A DNA stretch of 64,000 bases from Diadema setosum (Eukaryota; Echinodermata; Echinoidea; Diadematoida; Diadematidae): NCBI GenBank assembly GCA_033980235.1, contig CM067067.1, positions 27,488,451 to 27,552,450 of the forward strand, read 5' to 3'. A program made the position numbers and the translations under genes. Position 1 is the first letter of the stretch. Each line of letters starts with the position of its first letter. The notes beneath the pieces were generated by a model. The model searched no databases. It saw only the letters and a list, made by a program, of their open reading frames with translations, and had not been told where the DNA came from. Positions 35,699-46,933 of this stretch are shown here, piece after piece.

Positions 35699-36951
35699 CC
35701 ATTAAAGTCTTACCTTGAAAAGTTGAAACCCATTCAGAATCAAGGTCTTAGGCTTTGCTTAGGGGCTTTTCGTACATCTCCTATGGAAAGCCTATATGTT
35801 GAGGCTAATGACCACCCTTGCACTTGAGGTACAAAAAGCTATTACTACAATATGCCACCAAGCTAAAAAATAATCCTTGCAATCCGACGTATACTGGTAC
35901 TTTCATGCCGCGTTACAGTAATTTCTATAATCTCAAACCTTCGGCCATTAAACCGTTTGGTTTCAGAGTCAAAGAGGCTTTGCTACATATACTCGACACA
36001 GCCAACATAGCTCCATTTGTAATTCCTAATATACCACCATGGAAGATTGTTGAACCAGTAATTGATTTAACATTGAGGACACTTAAAAAGGACTCTACAA
36101 GTGACTTAGTTTTCTTAAATAGATTTGGAGAACTTAAACACAAATATCAAAACTACCGTGCAATTTACACAGATGGCTCTAAAGATGGACATAAGGTTGG
36201 TGCAGCATTTTTAAGTAGATCTGAAAAAGGGCAAGTTAGAATACCAGACCATTCATCTATATTCACTGGTGAGCTATCGGCTCTGAAAATGGCGCTCGAT
36301 TTCGCAGAGAATAGTGATGACAGACGCTTTGTTGTTTATACGGATTCGTTGTCTAGTCTCATGGCTTTACAAGGTAGAACTCATAAACACCCTTACATCG
36401 TTCAGCTATTGGAGACTCGGCATAAACTCACTTGTCTTGGTAAGCACGTCATTTTTGTTTGGATACAAAATCATCGAGGAATTTTAGGCAAATAAAAAGT
36501 TGACAAGTTAGCAAAAGAAACCCTTGATATGGACATAACAGACGTCCACTACACAGATTTGAAATCTAAACTGAATTTGTACATAAGAAGCAAATGGCAG
36601 TCACAGTGGGATGCAAACCTCGATAATAAACTTCGCCAACATCACCTTGTCATTCAACCACCTAATACTCTGCCATTAATCAAACGACGAGAAGATATTG
36701 TGTTGACCCGTGCTCGCATTGGTTATTCTCATTTAACACAAGCTTATTTATTTGCAGCCGAGAATCCTCCTCGCTGCATATCATGTGATTGTTTATTTAC
36801 GGTGAAACACATTCTGCTTGAATGTGTGGAGTTCACTCACATTCGCACAACTTATTACAATGTTCCTGATTTGTTAACTCTATTTAGAGATGTTTCACGT
36901 GAAACAATAGTAGCTTTTCTAAAAGCTATCAATTTGTTTATTCAGTTCTAA
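35699..36951 (+). pseudogene. reverse-transcriptase C-terminus and RNase H, broken
   Basis: After PLKSYLEKLKPIQNQGLRLC a frameshift near 35815 leads into a 225-codon frame with RNase H motifs: IYTDGSK (first Asp), ELSALKMAL (Glu) and VYTDSLSSLMAL (second Asp). HRGILGK is followed by a TAA at about 36493 and then KVDKLAKE, the last catalytic Asp region. Downstream 36529-36951 encodes the usual C-terminal tail, including CISCDCLFTVKHILLECVEF, a CCHC-like zinc-binding pattern. A one-base frameshift and the stop make it a pseudogene. Confidence 0.85.
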
Positions 36952-37319
36952 ATACATGTAGGCAACTGTTTGAATCCTAATCACAACAGGTATACCCTTG
37001 GGCAAGGTATCTTATGCTAATTGCCTAGTCTTTCCGAGGAGACGTTAATGTCGGTCTTGTGTAAAGGAGAGTCACACCATTTGCACGTAAAAGAACCTAT
37101 TCACTTTTCGAAAAGAGTAGGGAGTTATCCCGGTGAAATAGTTCACTGTTTTTAGTTAAAATGTTATATGAATATTCTGATTGAGATGCCCATTATTTTT
37201 ACTGTGCATGTTAAAACTGTGTATGAACTTTAAAGATTAAGCTAAACTGTTTGACACTTAAATAACACTAAACGTGTTGATAGTGTCGTTAAGCATGTAT
37301 CAATCAATCAATCAATCAT
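36952..37319 (+). other. 3' untranslated region of the RNase H LINE
   Basis: Non-coding sequence between the LINE stop codon and its (TCAA)n tail at about 37300-37318. Confidence 0.6.
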
Positions 37320-37840
37320 CTGCTTACTGCCAACCGCCTACTACTACCAGGGAAGCGAACAAACCAGCGCTTGATGGCGACAAGCAGCGTTGGTTCAAAC
37401 ACCCACAGTCGCCTCTTTTATATATATCTGACAAGAACACCAGCACGTGATTCCTCGTTGTCACCGACGCGGAAGTCAGTCTTCTTCCACCTTCCACGGG
37501 TGAGAGGCTATTTCAATCAGAAAAATTCAAGCTGCGGGCCACCAACAAGTCCAACATCACAACATGCAGCAAATGCTTGATGATACTCAACTTAGGACTG
37601 TGACCTGTTTGTCGATGGATTTTTCACAATCGCAGATGTGCCAACACCTTTTTTAGGATCCGACTTCCCAGCGCATTTCGGAGTGCTAGTCAACGTTAGA
37701 CGACACAAACTGATAGATCCAACGACGAATCTTTCAGTTAGGGGCTTACTTCTTTACTGAACTGATGACAATGTCCTTCAGCCTAAAAATGATATGTTCT
37801 ACTGACACTCATGTCGACACACTCATTCAACGGTTACAGC
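37320..37840 (+). pseudogene. Gypsy protease region, inactive
   Basis: Interrupted frames give LLYISDKNTSTRFLVVTDAE with VSLLPP following. This corresponds to the retropepsin active-site segment, where D-T-G-A is normal; here it reads V-T-D-A. Further on come GSDFPAHFG and VNVRRHKLIDPTTNLSVRG, a very typical segment after Gypsy protease. Stop codons and frame changes abound. It continues the Gag fragments at 22625-30730. Confidence 0.7.
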
Positions 37841-38288
37841 TCCGTATTCCGAAGGTTCATTATTCCGAAGGTTCTTTAGTCCAAAGGTTTGTTATTCCGA
37901 AGGTTCGTTAATCCAAAAATGTGACAAGGTTTGTTATTCCGAAGGTTCATTAATGCAAAAATGAAATAAGGTTTGTTATTCTAAAGGTTCGTTGATCCGA
38001 AAATGAAACAAAGCTCATTTTTCCGAAGGTTTGTTATGGACCCTATATCATTTCGGATCAACGAACCTTCGGAATAGCGAATCCTTTCTCATTTTCGGAT
38101 AAACGAGCCTTCGGAATAGCAAACCCTATTTCATTTTCCGATTAACGAACCTTCGGAATAATGCCACAAATGTTCGGATTAACGAACCCTTTTTCATTTT
38201 CGGATGAACGAACCTCTAGGTATAGGGAATTTGTGTGTTTCTGATTAACGAACCTTCGGAATGACAAACCTTCGGAATAACGAACAGC
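37840..38288. repeat. minisatellite of CCGAAGGTTCGTTAAT units in two inverted halves
   Basis: To about 38035 the units read ATTCCGAAGGTTCGTTAATCC with AAAATG spacers. From about 38049 the complementary form dominates (GGATCAACGAACCTTCGGAAT). The whole forms a long imperfect palindrome inserted in Gypsy pol sequence. Unit lengths vary between about 20 and 45 bp. Confidence 0.75.
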
Positions 38289-38540
38289 ATACCTCGATTA
38301 CTCAACCATTCTACACACCATCCATCGTCAAACACTCAATCACCCACCACATAGAGATTCGAGGTCCCCCTGTCTCCACTCGACCATGCCGACTTGCATC
38401 TGAATGCCTCTAAGCTGTGAAACAGGAATTCAGTCACATGCTCGGACTCGGCATATCATCTGCCAATCGAGAAGCAGCTGGTCTTCCCCCTTCACATGGT
38501 ACCGAAAAAAACTCCCGGGGACTGGCGTGTGCCCAGAAAC
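38289..38540 (+). pseudogene. Gypsy reverse-transcriptase start, truncated
   Basis: Frames give HHIEIRGPPVSTRPCRLASE, then KQEFSHMLGLGI and, in another frame, SSWSSPFTW and KKLPGTGV. This is the start of Gypsy RT, normally ending PLHMVPKK.PGDWR. The similarity stops near 38530, so the rest of pol and the 3' LTR are absent. Confidence 0.65.
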
Positions 38541-40592
38541 TCAAAATTTTGTTGACTTTTCACTTTACAAAATATGCACTTACCACTCCACATGAGTCAG
38601 TGCGAAACAGTCACCTTTCCCCATGTGCAGCCCATACTCTCCCTGTTTGTGCACAGTTTGAATATGCATGTAGTGTGTGTGTTGTGTGTGACACATGCAT
38701 GATAGGAGGCATGAATATGAGAAAAATGTGTTTTAACTTGTGAATCAATGATGTTGCACTGTGCATGTTTTTAACATGTTCAAGTTAGCAGTGCTGCCTC
38801 ATTCTCTGCATTGATAATGCTGTGGCTTCATAACTTGATTTACACTTGTAAATGTGAATTCTAAAAGGGTTATTTGTGGATCAAATCATGGACCTAGTAT
38901 AACATGGACTATTCACGGCAGTCTTTCTTTGATGTAATGATCGTCACCGACACCTGATTATGTGCATCTTAATGAGTACATTCAGGTGTCTTGACAATAA
39001 CGATTGTGTAATCATGTATCGTCACTAGCAAAAGAATTGTTTCCCTCATTTCACTCTTGTTTTGCTGATGTGCCTTTTTTCAGACTTAAATGTCTTTGAA
39101 TAAATACAGATGATGAGGAGCAGCAAACCTGAGATCATTACAAATTTTGTGTCAAAAGATGGGTAATTGCTGATTTGCACATTTTCGCACATGCATAAGA
39201 CCTTGCCTAATGGCAAGATATATTTGTTCTCTACCATTACTGTCCCTTTTTGCTCTGGGATAAGCTGGAGAAAAGTGAAATATTGAGATCACAACTAACA
39301 ATCATTCTGCCAAAATGTTAGCTTTCTTTTAAAAACTGCCTGCTTCTCCCAAGCGAAATTGTTTGAGGTATGATTTCCTAATATACACCACAACTGCACA
39401 TTTACTTTACTTGATTTTTATGAATTATTTTCTTCAGCGCATATAGTTTTAGATTTCTTGAATCTCCATCTTGTTCTTCTCCTGGCTTGCTGGCAGTGAC
39501 GATCATGGGATCAAAGCAGTGAAGCATGCTAAAAATGTCTTTGTGGCGCTTTTGAGATGTACGGGTGCATGAATTAATTGACAATGCGATGAATGTCCAT
39601 GTGTATTAGGTCCATGATCAAATCATTGAAGGTTTGTTCCGGTTCCGATGATGCGTTTGCAAAAATTATAAAACTGCTGTGTCTTCATGTTGTGTGGTTT
39701 GCACAGGCCAATACCAGCCACAGCTTAAGTGGGAACACCACTTAAATGGAAGAAAAACTTGTCTCCTGACCCCTCCCAATTCAGCTGTCAGTAGTGAGTA
39801 CCATGTCATGATAGTGCAGGGGAATCCGTATACCTCCTTGATAGCTCTAACCACGGAGCTGGTACAACACAAGGAGAGGGCATTCAATAAAATGTGACTT
39901 GAGGTATTAAATGGTGAAAGCATGACCTTTTGTTGAAGTCAAATGCATTGCCGTCAGAGAAGAGTTAAAAAAACTATACATAATGTGATAAAAAAAATTA
40001 CAAAATGTGATTAATCCACTTGTAAGTCATTCTCTTTGAAGAACCATGATTTGCACTGCAAAGTTAATAGTTTAGGCTGTCTGTTATCATTTGCTCCTAG
40101 AGTCCTCCTCTGATGTAAAAACTAAAATACAACATAAAAATTGCAACTAATGGCTGTTCCCACTAGTAGTGCATTAAGGGCAGGCCTGTGAGTGTGATTT
40201 TGACCACATGGTCAACTTCGCACAATACACAATACAGTACAAAAATCAATGTTTTTGGATCTTAAATAAGTGACTTACTGTAAAAGCATGTATTTTCATA
40301 TTTTCATCAATTTCATATGTAAATATTAAAATCATTAATTGACATCACATGATAAATCAGAGGACTCTGATTTATATGCTGTAAAAATAAAATATTCGCG
40401 GCATTACATTTTCGTGAATTTAAGCCAACAGCCTTTATTGCGGCATGAAATTTTCACAATATCTCTCTAACATTCAATGCATTCAGTGTAGACCAAAAAC
40501 TTCTGGTGCATTTTAATTTCACATATCTTGGCTGTCGTGAAATTCCCCAAATTAAAATGCGCACAAACATATATGACTTCCTCTCTTTAAAG
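38541..40592. other. TRPM intron; little recognised
   Basis: AT-rich with small hairpins, for example GACACCTGA and TCAGGTGTC around 38950-38995, and one protein-like frame described separately. A patch at 40383-40560 has ATTCGCGG and TTTCGTGAATTT words like a decayed palindromic MITE. Confidence 0.35.
39679..39897 (+). pseudogene. orphan coding-like fragment with a partial zinc-finger pattern
   Basis: The frame reads SSCCVVCTGQYQPQLKWEHH and then LNGRKTC ... SSEYHVMIVQGNPYTS before a stop at 39895. C-x2-C-x12-H with a following LNGRK resembles U1-type or JAZ zinc fingers, but the last His is replaced. No splice acceptor stands out. It may be a fragment of a transposon-encoded or captured exon. 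Low certainty. Confidence 0.25.
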
Positions 40593-40594
40593 TA

Positions 40595-41129
40595 CAGTCA
40601 AACCTGCCTTAGCGGCCACCTGTCTATAGCGACCACCTGTCTATAGCGGCCACTGAAAAATCCCCCCGAGAGAAAAGCAGTGTTAAAGACCCTGTGTATA
40701 GCGACCACCTGTCTAGCGCGGCCAGCGGCCACAAATTTTGTTTCCCGCGGTAGATTCTAACCTGTCTATAGCGGCCAAAAACCTAATGGAGCTGTAGCCG
40801 AGCCGATAATTTAGTGTTTTTCCGCTTTGTAGCCGTGCGGGCAAGGTTCAGTAATCGCCACCGCTGCATTCATCCCTCATTCAGTCATAATAATGCACTA
40901 GTGTTAAGCTTCCTTCACGATAGTACACATACTACTGTGCAACAATTTCATATACACTGGCATGGTTAATTGCATGAAACGCACGTGTGCATACGTGCAC
41001 ACATACATTTACATGTTGTACATGTAAGCAATGCACACAAAGATGGATTACCCGTCTATAGCGGCCACCTGTCTATAACGGTCACTTTTCCCGTCTCCCT
41101 TGGGTGGCCGCTATAGACAGGTTTGACTG
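40595..41129. mobile_element. 535-bp pogo/Tigger-like MITE, TA target
   Basis: The ends CAGTCAAACCTGCCT and AGACAGGTTTGACTG are inverted, and TA flanks both (40593-40594 and 41130-41131). The unit CTATAGCGGCCACCTGT repeats several times near both ends. The CAGT...AACC end style and TA target are typical of pogo-group elements. Confidence 0.8.
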
Positions 41130-41131
41130 TA

Positions 41132-42012
41132 TTACATTTAACTATATCCCACATAGGTATGTTTGACCAGTGGGATTACTAGAATTTGGAACATGTGACC
41201 AAGAGATGTTTTTCTCCCAGCATCCATACCATCGTATCATACGTGATAGTCTTTTTTCATTAGTACTTTTTACATACCCGCAATTGGAATCGATAAAGGT
41301 ATCGCTCACATCGATCGGCCACGCGAGTAGCTAGCAAGTTCTTGTGGCACACATCCATGCATATTGCACAATTATTGATACCTGGTATATCAGCATTGCT
41401 TGTTATTGTCTTAGATTTGACATCTGTCTCATTCACTCGACTGCTGCCATGCCACGGACTGGTTGTACCGTACAACCACCTGTGTTGTAACATTTAGCAC
41501 GATTGTGAAATAAAAAATCTGAGTGGTTGATCGAATACATTTTTAGCAAATCTCAAGTTTGTAAATTGATGTGGGAGATAAAGCAAATAATCATCTCCTT
41601 TTTCTCAAGCAACAAAAACAATCTAACATCACCTTGGTAATGTTAGATTGTACCATCAGCCACACAGTTGATGATTATTTACTTACCATTAATTTCTCTT
41701 TCAATTGATAGTTTCAATTTATAAGTGCCAGCAATGTCAATTTGGTTGTAAGAGAGCACAGTTGAGTGAACATGAATAAAAGAGCCTCTGGCACAGGAGC
41801 TTATGCACTGCATTACGTGACCAGGGAATATGGGTTAACTGTAATTTGTCATGTATTGTGGGAAAACTTTTTTTTATTTGAAATTTTGTTTGTTTGTTTT
41901 TTCTCTCTTTTATTGTCTTAAGAGAAAACCAACACGTGCAGTGAGTGCATCAATAAAAATTTTAAAAGAATGTTATTGTTTATCGAATGTGTCTTCTAAA
42001 TTTTGCTGTCAG
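41132..42012. other. TRPM intron 3' part; nothing recognised
   Basis: No repeat or exon structure seen until the acceptor TTTTGCTGTCAG at 42012. Confidence 0.4.
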
Positions 42013-42199
42013 GACTGATGATCCAAAATGTCAGTGTGGCAAAAGAAAGAAAAAGCATGAGGAGCGCTTCTTGACAAACCCCGACAAGACAGCCAAGTGG
42101 AAAGTAGAGACACATACTCATACCAGTGCAACCAATGCCTATGGAGAAATAGAGTTTACTGGGGCAGTTGGAGGAGGAGTTGGACAGAAGCCGCGCAAG
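42013..42199 (+). CDS. TRPM: TRPM-like channel, second conserved exon
   Basis: The acceptor is TTTTGCTGTCAG. The first base completes the Arg codon left open by the exon at 21389. It encodes TDDPKCQCGKRKKKHEERF, then WKVETHTHTSATNAYGEIEF and TGAVGGGVGQKPRK. In TRPM proteins a C.CG...H segment is followed by the P/NAYGDI.F.G motif, and both are present. The proposed end uses AAG/GTACAG at 42199, phase 0. Family members have about six to eight more residues (Y-V-R-V-S type) before the next exon. A donor GTTAGT about 15 bases further (42215), or a missed micro-exon, would supply part of that. The protein segment is cytosolic. Confidence 0.8.
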
Positions 42200-42526
42200 G
42201 TACAGTGTTCTGTTAGTTGAAATATGATATTGTCTCAGTGCAAGATCATAACCTCAGTCAGCAGTATTGAAGGCAAGTAAAGAGCAGTTGAAGTTCCTTG
42301 ACTGATCAGTTTTGTGATTCAGTCACACATACCTACTGCTTGGTCATTGTGACAGTCTAATTACGTGATCCTTGTGAAATCACAGACCCCCTTCTCATGT
42401 GAATCACCTTCTCACACGGATCACCTTCTGCTTGAACTGTACAGATTCTTTTTTTTTCTTTCTGTACAATTCTTCTTTATTGATTATCTCAAAAAGCTTA
42501 ATTTCTTATAACTTCAAACTTATGTC

Positions 42527-43112
42527 ACTTGTGGGATTTTTTCTTGAAACTGAATATCTACATGTATTACCCAATAGAGATTCTCTGGGAAGTTTCTTGC
42601 CAAAAGGTCAAAGGTCAAAATGTAAGGTCAAGTGAAAGTGCTAAATTTCACTTCTTCCTCCATATCTTGGAAGTGACTCAAGATATCATGAAACTTAGTA
42701 CATATTTATGCATGTTCTACCTGACAGTGATTCTCTTGAGAATTTTAGGCTAAAAGGTCAAGGGTCAAAGGCCAGGTTAAATGCTAAAATATTACTATTT
42801 AAAACTGAAATCACACTGTTTCTCCATACCTTGAAAATTACGTTGATGCATAATTTATAAAAGGATCAAAAGTCAAGTAAAAATCCTCACTTCCCCAAAT
42901 ACCTGCACTCTTTAGACAATATAGCCATTCATCCAATTAAACCTAGTTCAAGGTAAGGGAACATTCAACAAATTTGTGATAAACCTGTCATTTTGATATT
43001 TTGCCAATTATGTGAAACTGTCATCACACATCGTTAAGACACTGTACTATAGACCTATTAGGAGAACCATGCATTACGGGGGAGGCATACCAGTCACCAC
43101 AGCGACATTTCT
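42527..43112 (+). mobile_element. Helentron-like repeat family R, copy 2
   Basis: Collinear with copy 1 (TTCTTGAAACTGAATATC, CCAAAAGGTCAAAGGTCAA and so on) and ending GGCATACCAGTCACC ... GCGACATTTCTA, like the end of copy 3 at 56011-56038. The terminal hairpin is degenerate. Non-coding. Confidence 0.6.
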
Positions 43113-43217
43113 ATTTTTGTTCTGCATTGATTTCCAATCTTGTGTTTGAATTTTAGTAATCATTGAATCATCTTAACTATGCTACACCATTTTGTTCTTT
43201 TATTTTGGTGATTAACT

Positions 43218-44120
43218 TTGGTAAGTAAGTCAGAATTTATTCTGATAGGATCCAAACAGATGTTGTCTAAAGTGAATTCTGATACATGTTTTGTTAGAAT
43301 CGGCAATAGTAATATCAAGCCTTCGAACAAAGTTCGTAATCTTGGTGTTGTTTATGATGCAAATCTGACATTCAAAGACCACATTTCATATGTATCCCAA
43401 TCTGTAAGATTTCATTTGCGTAACCTGGGCTCAATTCGGAGATATTCAACTAGATCAGCAGCAGAAAAACTGATGCATGCTCTTATTTCGTCTCGTCTAG
43501 ATTTCTGCAATTCTCTGTTTTGCAGTCTTCCACAAAAAGAACTCAGTAAACTGCAACGTCTTCAGAATTGTGCCGCTAGATTACTTACTTTCAAGAAGAA
43601 AACTGTGCATACTACCCCAATACTTCGGTCCCTACAATGGCTTCCTGTTGAAAAACGTATTAACTTCAAGATTCTTCTTCTTGTTTACCGTACATTGCGC
43701 AAATTTGCCCCTGTCTACCTTCAAAATACTCTTCATCTTCACCCACCACCACGTAATCTACGTTCATCAAACTCGCTAAAATTACAGGTACCTCGAATCA
43801 AGCATAATTGGGGGGATCGGGCTTTTTCATATATGGGCCCAAAACTATGGAATGGCCTACCAAAATCTCTTAGAGAAGCATCTTCCATTGATAGTTTCAA
43901 AAAGAATCTCAAGACGTATATTTTTAATTTGAATTGACAATATTGTATGCCTGTATGTAATGTATGTGTACGTATATATTGTTTTTTGGTTTATTGTCTT
44001 ATTATTTTCTGTGATACTGTTGTAACGTGACACAATATGTACTCTGTTCTATAGCGCCTTGAGTATCTTTTTTAGGTAGAAATGTGCGCTCTACAAGAGT
44101 CTCACTATTATATTATTATT
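43218..44120 (+). mobile_element. CR1-like LINE, 5'-truncated, with intact C-terminal frame
   Basis: A 239-codon frame (43218-43937) encodes the end of a CR1/L2 reverse transcriptase: KSEFILIGSK at the start, VRNLGVVYDANLTFKDHI, ALISSRLDFCNSLF and, near the end, LWNGLPKSLREASSIDSFKK. The 3' untranslated part has AGCGCCTTGAG...GCGCTCTACAAGAG and ends in (ATT)n at about 44104-44124, as in CR1/L2 tails. The reverse-transcriptase catalytic core is missing. It is about half the length of the usual C-terminal domain region and could not transpose on its own. Confidence 0.8.
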
Positions 44121-44151
44121 ATATTAAGATATATGTAATTTTTGTTTGCAG

Positions 44152-44296
44152 ATTTGTGTATAAAAATTGTAGCTCCTTTGTTCATTGCAAAAAGCCAGCA
44201 CCTCTGCACTTTGACACCAGCACAGAGCATGACTGGGACAAAATATTGAAAGGTTTAAATGTTGACCAGGCTGAGCCTGTCACTGTAAATGCATAG
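44152..44296 (+). CDS. candidate terminal exon, unidentified
   Basis: A good acceptor (TTTTTGTTTGCAG, ending 44151) is followed by an open frame, FVYKNCSSFVHCKKPAPLHF and DTSTEHDWDKILKGLNVDQA, then EPVTVNA and a stop at 44294-44296. It enters with one base, so it could splice from the TRPM exon at 21389 (two bases left) but not from the one at 42013. It would then be an alternative truncating exon. It may equally be chance or a captured exon fragment; no domain is recognised. Confidence 0.25.
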
Positions 44297-44724
44297 GATT
44301 GGGTGTCCTATTACAATACATTAGGTAAAGCTCAGCCCGGCCCTACACTGTAAATGGGGTCTATGCAGTCGCTCAGCCATGATATCTAGAATCACATTAT
44401 GTATGTATCTCCAGTTTTAAATATCATTCAACCACAAAATTTTGTCATTGTATATTTAATATGATGATTTGTCTATCCAGAGCAAAAATGGCTGTGACCC
44501 GCACATTAGAATTTGAAATTTTCCAAATGACCTGGGAATAGTTTTGCATACATTTCAGACCACTTTAAGCATTTCAAAATATTGTGCGTGTGCATTATTT
44601 GTGCCCATTGTGTGCAAACGTAAAGCAAAAATTAACTTTTGGGCATGGAATTTTTTTTTTCTTTCTGGAGAATTAAATTCACCAAATTTCTTTATCCAGT
44701 GTGTTATGTCATCATACCAGCTTA

Positions 44725-44767
44725 TCAAAGTTTAAGTTCTGTGTGTGTGTGTGTGTGTGTGTGTGTT
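44725..44767. repeat. (GT)n microsatellite
   Basis: GT dinucleotide run with one TTT interruption near its end. Confidence 0.8.
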
Positions 44768-44868
44768 TGTCATGGCGGTATGCAGGGCAATTGTGGGAAA
44801 AACAGGCATACATGTGTATATATCTGAAATCTGTTACAGCTCATTAGGGTGGATGATACCCTCATTTT

Positions 44869-45622
44869 TAGCTCACCTGAGCCAAAGGCTCAAGTGAGCT
44901 ATTGCCATCACTCACCATCCACCATCCAGCGTGTGTCGAGCATAAACTTTGTACATTTTCATCTTCTTCTTGAAAACTGTTTAGCAGATTTTCACCAACC
45001 TTGGCAGGTAACACCCATCTAAGGAGGATAGGCTCTCAATTTGTACACATGGGCATCATGGGGGAGGGGTGGGGTATTAAAAGGATGATACAGTTTTAGA
45101 TGAGATGGGGCTTCATGTTTCCAACCTTTTTATGATCATTTTTGTGAGATAATGAGAAACTTCCTATGAAATATGAAAGAGCATATGAATTCAAAAATTA
45201 ATTCAAAGTTAATTTGATGAAAATTGGTTTTGAAATGGCTGAGATACATGTACAGTACCCAAAAACAAGCAATCCTAAGAAAAGGTGGGACCCATCTTGA
45301 GGATCCCTTTGTTTTACTTTGTTTTGTTGTTTGTTTTTTGGATATCTCAGTGATTTCAAAAATAATTTTTGTCAAATAAATTTTGAATTCCTCTTAAAAT
45401 TGTATGCTCTTTAACATTTCATAAAGTGGTTTTCTAAGTAAACTTGCAAAATGGTAAAAGCTGGATCCTAACCTCAACCAATACTATACCATTCCTGTGA
45501 GGAATCTTTAAAATTGTTTCTAGAACCAGAAGTTATACCAGTTGATATTATGAGTACACTGCATTGATAACTTTAGTTTCATGTTTGTTAATGGCAGATC
45601 CATGAGTGCCCCCTTTGAGTCT

Positions 45623-45656
<34 letters not shown>

Positions 45657-46049
45657 GGAGAGGAAGGGGTCCAAATTGGGACCTAAATCAAACATTTTCA
45701 TTCTTTTCATGAGAATGCATGGTCAAATTTTCACCAAACTTGGCAGGCTTTATCGCTTTTGTGAAGAATATTTGCACATAAATGTACCATGGGGGGGGGG
45801 AGACAGACAAAACCCCCAAATTAAGGAATCCTACTAATCTCCTTTCAAGCCATGCAGTAAGTGATAAGCTAAGGCAGTGCTATGCATAATTTCAATAAGC
45901 TAAGGCAGTGCTATGCGTAATTTAGATTAGTGACTGTAGAATCAATTTTTTTGTTTTTTTTTTTGGGGGGGGGGGTTGGGGGTAAAGTGAAGACAATCTT
46001 CACATTTTAATTCTTCTCCTTAACACGTGGTCAGATTTATACCAAATTT
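44869..46049 (+). mobile_element. Helentron-like repeat family R, 5' part, interrupted
   Basis: It starts TAGCTCACCTGAGCC with a hairpin (CTCACCTGAGCC...GGCTCAAGTGAG). It is split by a MITE (45081-45507) and by the 46050-52493 TIR element, then resumes at 52494. The phrase TTTTCACCAACCTTGGCAGG at about 44991 recurs at 45728 (TTTTCACCAAACTTGGCAGG) and, rejoined across the insertion, as TTTATACCAAATTTGGCAGG. Poly-G runs at about 45637-45652 and 45965-45985. Confidence 0.55.
45081..45507. mobile_element. TTAA-target MITE, relative of 16059-16458
   Basis: Flanked by TTAA (45077-45080 and 45508-45511). It shares ATGAGATGGGGCTTCATG and CTCAACCAATACTATACC landmarks with the MITE at 16059-16458, but the outermost ends are diverged. 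Confidence 0.6.
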
Positions 46050-46564
46050 GGGCTTACTTCGTTCCATTGGGTGATCACGTTCGCGTTGGGTGGTCGCGTT
46101 ACCCGACATTTCGTAAATAACATGCCTTAATATACGAAGGGTCGGGTAAGGAGGGGTAAAATAAGCACAATTTAATACAGGTTATCCTTGACATAAGGCT
46201 GATCGTTTAACGCGACTGTATGTAAAAAAAGTGTCATTCAAGTGATGGAAGTATCGGGTGAATCAGGGACGGCGAATCCACTGAATAAATCAAAGCAAAA
46301 GACATCAAACAAGCCACAAAATAGCACAAAAATTGATGGCAATAACAAATAAAAGAGTATGAAATATCCTCAGAAACATAATTCTATGGCTAAATAAAAC
46401 AATAGCATTACAGGATGGAGAATACGATGCACAAATATGGAAAAGCTTAAGTGTTCCTAGCTAGGCCCAATACCTCCGATCAAAACAGCAAATCTATAAG
46501 CGTTGACATAATTATGAAGAGTTTTATTGCAAAATGCGCTAACTCCATTCTTGTTAATTTGATT

Positions 46565-46931
46565 TATAGATTGATTGATTGATTGCTTTATTGTCCACTC
46601 TGTAAATCTTTGTACATCGGATATCACAGCAAAATAAACATTAAATACATCACAGGTACATCACAGATATATCATAGAATACAAATGAAACTAACTCATA
46701 TTAACATACAATATATAGCATATCCATATGTACCATAACACCATAATACGTTAACCCGATCGACATTTACAACTATACAAAAACTATTAATATATATCAC
46801 TTTCATACAATTATTCAACTTATAAATATATTCATTAATACCATTTCCTGCATCATCATTATATACCCCAAACAATATATCACCTATATCCCAATGTATG
46901 TTTTTATAATTCACTCCAAAAAATATTCTAA
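46565..46931 (-). mobile_element. possible LINE 3' region (tentative)
   Basis: Begins with (TTGA)n followed by TTTATTGTCCACTCTG, reminiscent of the 3' tail of a minus-strand LINE. The similarity-free AT-rich body seems to resume after the pogo-like element (49004-49288). No coding block confirms it. Confidence 0.3.
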
Positions 46932-46933
46932 TA

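Larger units (their letters stand above)
30731..37319 (+). mobile_element. 5'-truncated non-LTR retrotransposon with RNase H, twice interrupted
   Basis: Coding blocks at about 30735-30856, 31388-31552 and 35699-36951 read consecutively as the end of a reverse transcriptase followed by RNase H. They are split by a MITE (30861-31387) and by LTR copy C (31553-35696). The 3' end is a (TCAA)n-like run at 37300-37318. RNase H after the reverse transcriptase suits the I-like groups rather than CR1. It was inserted in a Gypsy element, which resumes at about 37320. Confidence 0.75.

Noticed and set aside
37840..38288. CRISPR-like array
   Set aside because: Repeats are irregular in length, palindromic across halves and in a eukaryotic TE context.
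43218..43937. 239-codon open frame as a host gene
   Set aside because: Its motifs are those of a CR1/L2 reverse-transcriptase C-terminus followed by an (ATT)n LINE tail.
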